From NCBI GenBank assembly GCA_031404455.1, contig JANNHP010000143.1, positions 1 through 9,240 of the forward strand: 9,240 nucleotides of DNA, in the 5' to 3' direction. Positions 1-4,641 of the stretch are shown here, one piece after another. Position numbers and translations under genes: made by a program. Origin of the DNA: JANNHP01 sp031404455. Its GTDB lineage: Bacteria > Planctomycetota > JAJSAM01 > JAJVHW01. Position 1 is the stretch's first letter. The number at the start of each line of letters is the position of its first letter. The notes below the pieces were generated by a model. The model ran no database searches and was not told the DNA's origin. It worked only from the letters and a program-made list of their open reading frames with translations.

Positions 1-39
1 CTCATCTACGTGGACGGCGGCGCGACGCTCGGCGTTTGA
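1..39 (+). CDS. C-terminal end of a short-chain dehydrogenase/reductase (partial)
   Basis: Only the last 12 codons and the TGA stop are present. They read LIYVDGGATLGV. The 'I-x-VDGG' ending is the usual C-terminal strand of classical SDR enzymes, the superfamily that includes 3-oxoacyl-ACP reductase (FabG) and enoyl-ACP reductase (FabI), where it lies near the Rossmann-fold core and the tetramer contact. The catalytic Tyr-Lys pair and the cofactor loop lie outside the window, so substrate and pathway cannot be given. The stop overlaps the TTG start of the next gene, so the two are probably co-transcribed. The call rests on a short motif and is moderately uncertain. Confidence 0.5.
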   Translation, partial: LIYVDGGATLGV

Positions 40-686
40 CGGCGACGGCTCTCTCGTACCGCTGGCTCGGTCACTCCACGGTCCTCGTGACGGGCCGGAA
101 CACGAGCGTCGCGGTCGATCCGTGGCGGTGGCGCGACGAGACGACGAAGTCCGACCTCGTCCTCGTCACCCACTCCCACGCCGATCACTGCTCCGAGGAC
201 GACATCGCCGCGGCGTCGCACGACCGCACGATCGTCGCCGGGCCGGAGTCGGTCGCGCAACGGCTCGTGTCGCTCGCCGGCGGCCGGGCGCGCATCGTCC
301 GGGAAGGCGACGCGTTCGACGTCGGTGAAGCGCGGGTTCGCGTCCTTCCCGCAGAGGGTCCGCGACGAGCGATCGGCTTCCACCCGCGCGGCGACGGAGT
401 GAGCTACGTCCTCGATCTCGACGGCGCGACCTACCTCTTCCTCGGCGACTCGGCCGGGCTCCCCGAGCACGAGCGCCTCGCGCCGGACGTCGCGTTCGTC
501 GCCGTCGGCGGACTCGCGGTGATGGATCCCGCGGAGGCCGCCGCCGCCGCCGCCCGCATCCGGCCCGCGCTGGCGGTGCCCGTCCACTGGGGCGACCTCA
601 ACGGCCGGTTCGACCTCGCCGTGCGATTTGCGGAACTCTGCGCAGCCGTCGGAGTTCGTTCGCCGACTTCCCCCGGCCGCCTCTAG
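36..686 (+). CDS. Metallo-beta-lactamase-fold metal-dependent hydrolase (YtkL/UPF0173-like)
   Basis: This is a 216-residue single-domain protein with no signal peptide or membrane segment, so it is probably cytoplasmic. The metal-binding signature THSHADH places ligands at H46, H48, D50 and H51. Further likely ligands are H116 in 'FHPRGDGVSY', D138 in 'LFLGDS' and H184 in 'PVHWG'. The N-terminal 'WLGHSTVLV' strand and the HP-[KR]-G-x-G block match the small stand-alone hydrolases of the Lactamase_B_2/B_3 type rather than true beta-lactamases, glyoxalase II or RNase J. The substrate of this family is unknown. The start was taken as TTG at 36 because it overlaps the preceding stop (TTGA) and puts the first beta strand at residues 6-11, as in relatives. 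No strong ribosome binding site is visible, so translation is probably coupled to the upstream gene. Residues 168-173 are six consecutive GCC alanine codons. Confidence 0.85.
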   Translation: MTATALSYRWLGHSTVLVTGRNTSVAVDPWRWRDETTKSDLVLVTHSHADHCSEDDIAAASHDRTIVAGPESVAQRLVSLAGGRARIVREGDAFDVGEARVRVLPAEGPRRAIGFHPRGDGVSYVLDLDGATYLFLGDSAGLPEHERLAPDVAFVAVGGLAVMDPAEAAAAAARIRPALAVPVHWGDLNGRFDLAVRFAELCAAVGVRSPTSPGRL

Positions 687-710
687 GTTGCTGCCCGCGC
701 CGAACGCGCG

Positions 711-716
711 AGGAGA
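711..716 (+). promoter_or_regulatory. Ribosome binding site of the CBS-domain gene
   Basis: AGGAGA lies five to six bases before the ATG at 721. It is the clearest Shine-Dalgarno match in the window. It fixes the start of the CBS protein at 721 rather than at an in-frame upstream start at 628, which lies inside the hydrolase gene and would add 31 residues unlike any CBS domain. Confidence 0.75.
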
Positions 717-720
717 GATC

Positions 721-1152
721 ATGCTCGTCGAAGCCATCATGCAGACCGCGTCCGCGACCGTGGACCGGGACCACACCGCACTGCGCGTCGCGCGCCTGAT
801 GAAGGAGAAGGGCGTCGGCTCCGTCGTCGTCGTGAACGAGAACGGCCAGCCCGTCGGCCTAGTGACCGACCGCGACCTCGCCGTGAAGCTCCTCGCCGAG
901 GGCAAGAGCCCCGAGACGCCCGTGGACGAGATCATGTCGCACCCTGTCTACGCGATCTCGCGCGACGCGCTCGTCTTCGACACGCTGCGCGAGATGGCGC
1001 GGCGCCACGTCCACCGCATGCCCGTCATCGACGCCGAGACGAAGAAGCTCGTCGGGCTCGTCACCGCCGAGGACGCGCTGATGCTGCTGACGACCGAGCT
1101 CGCGAACATCGCCGACGTGATGACCACCTCGCGCCCGTCGCGCGGGGCCTGA
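721..1152 (+). CDS. Stand-alone two-CBS-domain protein
   Basis: This 143-residue protein consists almost entirely of a tandem CBS pair (Bateman module): CBS1 at about residues 1-58 and CBS2 at about 67-124, followed by a short polar tail. Each repeat ends in the ribose-phosphate-binding pattern G-h-h-T-x-x-D: 'GLVTDRD' (T49, D52) and 'GLVTAED' (T115, D118). This suggests it binds an adenine nucleotide such as AMP, ATP or S-adenosylmethionine; which one cannot be told from sequence. There is no catalytic domain, so a sensor role or partner-binding role is inferred from the family. The gene has its own ribosome binding site, lies 34 bases after the hydrolase gene in the same direction, and converges on uvrA. 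It is probably the last gene of the rightward transcript. Confidence 0.9.
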   Translation: MLVEAIMQTASATVDRDHTALRVARLMKEKGVGSVVVVNENGQPVGLVTDRDLAVKLLAEGKSPETPVDEIMSHPVYAISRDALVFDTLREMARRHVHRMPVIDAETKKLVGLVTAEDALMLLTTELANIADVMTTSRPSRGA

Positions 1153-1171
1153 ACGGCAGGAGCCACGCCCG

Positions 1172-4003
1172 TCAGGCGAAGTGCGCGGCAAGGGCGACGC
1201 CGGTGTGCGACGTCTTGACGCGCGCGACCTCCTCGGGCGTGCCGACGGCGACGAGTGATCCGCCCGCGGAGCCGCCCTCGGGGCCGAGGTCGATCAGGTG
1301 GTCGGCCGCGGCGATCACGTCGAGGTGGTGCTCGACGACGACCACGGTGTTTCCCTTGTCCACGAGGGCGTGCAGCACGTCGAGCAGCCTTCGCACGTCC
1401 TCGAAGTGGAGGCCCGTCGTCGGCTCGTCGAGCACGAAGAGCGTGCGGCCCGTACTCCGCCGCGCGAGCTCGGACGCGAGCTTCACGCGCTGCGCCTCGC
1501 CGCCCGACAGCGTCGTCGCCGGCTGTCCGAGCGCCAGGTACCCGAGGCCGACCTCGAGGAGCGTGTTCAGGACCGTCGCGATCTTCGGATGGTTCGCGAA
1601 GAGCGCCGCGGCGTCCTCGACGGTCGTCGCGAGGACCTCGGTGATCGAGCGGCCGCGGAAGTGGATTTCGCGCGTCGCGGCGTTGTAGCGCGTGCCGTGG
1701 CACGTCTCGCAGGGCACGAGCACGTCGGGGAGGAAGTGCATCTCCACGACCTTCACGCCCGCACCCGAGCAGTCCTCGCAGCGCCCGCCCGCCACGTTGA
1801 ACGAGAAGCGGGCCCCGTCGTACCCGCGCGCCCTGGCCTCGGTCGTCTCCGCGAAGACGCTGCGGATCTCGTCGAACACCTTCGTGTACGTGGCCGGGTT
1901 GCTGCGCGGCGTGCGGCCGATGGGGGACTGGTCGATTTCCACGATCTTGTCGATGTGCTCCAGTCCGCGGATCTTGCGATGGCGGCCGACGTCGGCCTGG
2001 GCACCGTGCAGCGCGCGCGCGGCGGCGGGACGCAGGATGCCGTTGACGAGCGAGCTCTTCCCAGCGCCCGACACGCCCGTGACCGCGATGAAGCGTCCGA
2101 GCGGGAACTCCGCGTCGACGTCCTTCAGGTTGTGCTCGGTCGCGCCCTCGACCCGGATCGACTTCCCGTTCCCCGGACGCCGCGCCGTCCGCCGCGCGAG
2201 CGACTTCCGGCCCGAGAGATAGGCACCCGTGAGCGACTCCTCGCTCCGGATGAGTTCCGCGGGCGTCCCGCTGAACACTGCCCGGCCGCCGTGGACGCCT
2301 GCGCCGGGGCCGAAGTCCACGACGTGGTCCGCCGCGCGAATCGTCTCGGCGTCGTGCTCGACGACGAGCACCGTGTTGCCGATGTCGCGCAGGCGCAGCA
2401 GCGACTCGAGCAGTCGGCGGTTGTCCCGAGAGTGGAGTCCGATCGACGGTTCGTCGAGCACGTAGATGACCCCGGTCAGCTCGCTGCCGATCTGCGACGC
2501 GAGGCGGATGCGTTGCGCCTCGCCGCCCGAGAGCGTCGCGGCGTTGCGGTCGAGCGTGAGGTAGCCGAGCCCGACGTCGCGGAGGAACTTGAGGCGCGCG
2601 CGGATCTCGCGGAGCACTTCCTCCGCCACTCGCGCCCGTCCGCCGATCCAGTTCAGACCCTCGACGAACGTCAGCGCCTCGGCGACGGGCATCGCCGTCG
2701 TCTCCGAGATCGTGCGGCCGCCGATCCTGACCGAGAGCGCCTCGACGCGCAGGCGCCTTCCGCCGCAGCCGGGGCAGGGCTCCTCGCGCATGAACCGCGC
2801 ATACTGCTTGCGCACCGATTCGCTCTGCGACTCGCGCCAGCGCTTCTCGATGCGCTTCAGGATGCCCTCGAACTTCGTCTTGAACTCGGTCTGCCAGCGC
2901 TTCCCGGTCAGCTTGATCTCGAACTCGGCGTCGCCCGCGCCGTGCAGCACCTGCTTGCGTTTCGCAGCCGGGAGTTTTTTCCACGGCACGTTCAGCGCGA
3001 CACCGAGCTTCTTCAGGATCGAGCGGCCGAACTCTGCGTTCATTCCGGTTGCGCCCTTCTTGAGGCGCGACGCCCACGGGATCAGGGCACCCTCCTCGAG
3101 GGTCAGGTCCTCGTCGGAGATCACGAGTTCCTCGGCGGCGAGGAGCGACCGCCCGAGCCCGCCGCAGTCCTTGCAGGCGCCCTGCGGGCTGTTCCACGAG
3201 AAGAGCTGCGGCATCAGCTCCGGGAACGCGGTGCCGCACTTGACGCAGACGCGCTGGTCGCTGTACGCGCGCTCCTCGCCGTCGGTGAAGGCGACGCGGA
3301 TGCGACCGGCGCCGGACTTCAGCGCCGTCTCGACGGAATCGGTGAGCCGCGAGCGCGGCGTCTCGCCGGTGACCATCCGGTCCACGACCGCTTCGACCGT
3401 GTGCTTCTTCTTCGCTTCGAGTCCCTGCACCTCGTCGAGGCCGACGACCACGCCGTCGATGCGCGCGCGGACGAAGCCGGCGCGCCGCGCGGCGTCGAGC
3501 ACGTCGCGATGCTCGCCCTTCCTGTTCTCGACGAGCGGGGCGAGGAGCAGGAGCTTCCTGCCCGCGGGCTCGCGGACGAGTTCGTCGACGATCGCCTCGG
3601 CCGATCCCGCTCCGACCGGACCGCCGCACTTCGGACACGACGGCTCGCCGAGCCGCGCGTAGAGGATGCGGAGGTAGTCGTACACCTCGGTGACCGTGCC
3701 GACCGTCGATCGCGGGTTGCGCGACGCGGACTTCTGCTCGATGGCGATCGTCGGCGCGAGACCGCGGATCGCGTCGAACGCGGGGCGGGGGAGCTGTCCC
3801 AGGAACTGCCGCGCGTAGGTCGAGAGCGACTCGACGTAGCGACGCTGGCCCTCGGCGAAGATCGTGTCGAACGCGAGCGAGGACTTGCCGCTGCCCGAGA
3901 CGCCGCAGAACACGGTGAGCGTGCCCTTCGGGATCTCGACGTTGACGTCCTTCAGGTTGTGCTCGCGAGCGCCGAGGACGACGAGCGAGTCGCGGGTCGC
4001 CAT
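1172..4003 (-). CDS. uvrA: UvrABC excinuclease subunit A
   Basis: The 943-residue product has the normal length for UvrA, the ATP-driven damage sensor that loads UvrB onto DNA in nucleotide excision repair. Both ABC ATPase modules are intact. Module I has Walker A GVSGSGKSS (34-42), signature LSGGEAQ (491-497) and Walker B LDEP (D517, E518). Module II has Walker A GVSGAGKSS (643-651), signature LSGGEAQ (832-838) and Walker B LDEP (D859, E860). The zinc modules are C253/C256 with C277/C280, and C742/C745 with C765/C768. Extra CxxC pairs lie at 123/126 and 410/413. The UvrB-interaction region lies about 131-245 and the insertion domain about 285-400. The start is ATG at 4003, overlapping the purN stop by one base (TGATG). 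No ribosome binding site is evident, so translation is probably coupled to purN. An in-frame start at 4108 would read 35 unlike-UvrA residues inside purN and was rejected. No LexA-type operator was found. Confidence 0.98.
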   Translation of the reverse strand: MATRDSLVVLGAREHNLKDVNVEIPKGTLTVFCGVSGSGKSSLAFDTIFAEGQRRYVESLSTYARQFLGQLPRPAFDAIRGLAPTIAIEQKSASRNPRSTVGTVTEVYDYLRILYARLGEPSCPKCGGPVGAGSAEAIVDELVREPAGRKLLLLAPLVENRKGEHRDVLDAARRAGFVRARIDGVVVGLDEVQGLEAKKKHTVEAVVDRMVTGETPRSRLTDSVETALKSGAGRIRVAFTDGEERAYSDQRVCVKCGTAFPELMPQLFSWNSPQGACKDCGGLGRSLLAAEELVISDEDLTLEEGALIPWASRLKKGATGMNAEFGRSILKKLGVALNVPWKKLPAAKRKQVLHGAGDAEFEIKLTGKRWQTEFKTKFEGILKRIEKRWRESQSESVRKQYARFMREEPCPGCGGRRLRVEALSVRIGGRTISETTAMPVAEALTFVEGLNWIGGRARVAEEVLREIRARLKFLRDVGLGYLTLDRNAATLSGGEAQRIRLASQIGSELTGVIYVLDEPSIGLHSRDNRRLLESLLRLRDIGNTVLVVEHDAETIRAADHVVDFGPGAGVHGGRAVFSGTPAELIRSEESLTGAYLSGRKSLARRTARRPGNGKSIRVEGATEHNLKDVDAEFPLGRFIAVTGVSGAGKSSLVNGILRPAAARALHGAQADVGRHRKIRGLEHIDKIVEIDQSPIGRTPRSNPATYTKVFDEIRSVFAETTEARARGYDGARFSFNVAGGRCEDCSGAGVKVVEMHFLPDVLVPCETCHGTRYNAATREIHFRGRSITEVLATTVEDAAALFANHPKIATVLNTLLEVGLGYLALGQPATTLSGGEAQRVKLASELARRSTGRTLFVLDEPTTGLHFEDVRRLLDVLHALVDKGNTVVVVEHHLDVIAAADHLIDLGPEGGSAGGSLVAVGTPEEVARVKTSHTGVALAAHFA

Positions 4004-4641
4004 CACGGGAAGACGTCGTAGCCGTCGGCAAGCACCAGCACGCGGCGGCCGAGGATCTTCAGCCAGCCGCGCGCGAAGAGCCGGATCGCCTCGGGGTACG
4101 CCTCGCACTCCGCGGCGAAGACGCGCTTCGCGACGTCGTCCGGAGCGTCGTCGAACGCCACGGGAACCGTGCGCTGCAGGATGATCGGCCCCTGGTCGTA
4201 CTCGTTCGTGGCGAAGTGCACCGTGCAGCCCGAGACCTTCACGCCGCTCGCGACGACGGCCTCGTGGACGTGGTGCCCGTGCATCCCCTTGCCCCCGAAC
4301 GCGGGAAGCAGCGCGGGGTGGATGTTCATTACGATTCCGGCGTAGGACGCCGGAATCGTCCAGAGCTTCAGGAAGCCACCCATACAGACGAGATCCACGC
4401 GCGCCGCGTCGAGAGCGGCGGCGATGTCACGGTCGAACGTGGCCTGTTCGCCCTTGACGAAAGGTACGACCACGCACGGGACGCCGAGGGCCCGCGCCTT
4501 CTCGACGGCGCCGCAGTCGGGCCGCGACACCACGAGCAGCGCGATCTCGGCGTCGAGGCGTCCGTCGCGCGAGCGCAGGACGAGGTTCTCGAACGTCGTC
4601 CCGCTGCCCGACGCGAGGACGGCGACGCGGATGCGGCTCAC
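4003..4641 (-). CDS. purN: Phosphoribosylglycinamide formyltransferase
   Basis: This 212-residue enzyme transfers a formyl group from 10-formyltetrahydrofolate to GAR, the third step of purine synthesis, in the cytoplasm. The phosphate-binding loop is SGSGTTFENL (11-20). The catalytic residues are N106 and H108 in 'MNIHPALLP' and D149 in 'NEYDQGP', corresponding to the Asn-His-Asp triad of E. coli PurN. The 'FGGKGMHG' that follows the NIHP block is a variant seen in some non-proteobacterial relatives, compared with the Pro-Gly-Leu-His type of E. coli. The start is GTG at 4641, overlapping the ileS stop by four bases (GTGA). A perfect 12-bp inverted repeat covers codons 95-104, just before the catalytic Asn. 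The gene is intact. Confidence 0.96.
   Translation of the reverse strand: MSRIRVAVLASGSGTTFENLVLRSRDGRLDAEIALLVVSRPDCGAVEKARALGVPCVVVPFVKGEQATFDRDIAAALDAARVDLVCMGGFLKLWTIPASYAGIVMNIHPALLPAFGGKGMHGHHVHEAVVASGVKVSGCTVHFATNEYDQGPIILQRTVPVAFDDAPDDVAKRVFAAECEAYPEAIRLFARGWLKILGRRVLVLADGYDVFP
4331..4359. repeat. Perfect 12-bp inverted repeat inside purN
   Basis: The arms are ACGATTCCGGCG (4331-4342) and CGCCGGAATCGT (4348-4359), around the 5-base loop TAGGA. They match over all 12 positions and stop at 4330/4360. In purN the repeat spans codons T95 to V104. There is no T-run on either side, so it is not an intrinsic terminator. It could fold in the purN transcript or as a cruciform in DNA; neither is shown. 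The arms use AT-ending codons (ATT, GGA, GTA) that are uncommon in this GC-rich window. Confidence 0.9.

Noticed and set aside
537..554. Six GCC repeats in the hydrolase gene as a possible phase-variable tract
   Set aside because: Trinucleotide changes would only add or remove alanines without shifting frame, and alanine runs are common in GC-rich genes.
1148..1164. Possible intrinsic terminator between the CBS gene and uvrA
   Set aside because: The stem is only four pairs before a mismatch, and no T-run follows on either strand.
1984..1997. Perfect 14-base palindrome GGCCGACGTCGGCC in uvrA
   Set aside because: It is built from GC-rich codons and has no loop, flanking promoter or second copy noticed, so it is compatible with chance at this composition.
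2973..2979. Short T-run in uvrA as a terminator or slippage site
   Set aside because: It encodes ordinary Lys codons in the minus-strand uvrA frame, has no stem next to it, and the frame continues intact.
1298..4021. Very long open frame on the plus strand opposite uvrA (about 900 codons)
   Set aside because: It is antisense to an unambiguous UvrA, its translation is Arg/Ala/Asp/Glu-rich without domains, and GC-rich third positions routinely create such frames.
948..4031. Minus-strand open frame of about 1000 codons in a second frame over uvrA
   Set aside because: It is an out-of-frame reading of uvrA that is Arg/Pro-rich and even crosses into the CBS gene. The true frame carries all UvrA motifs.
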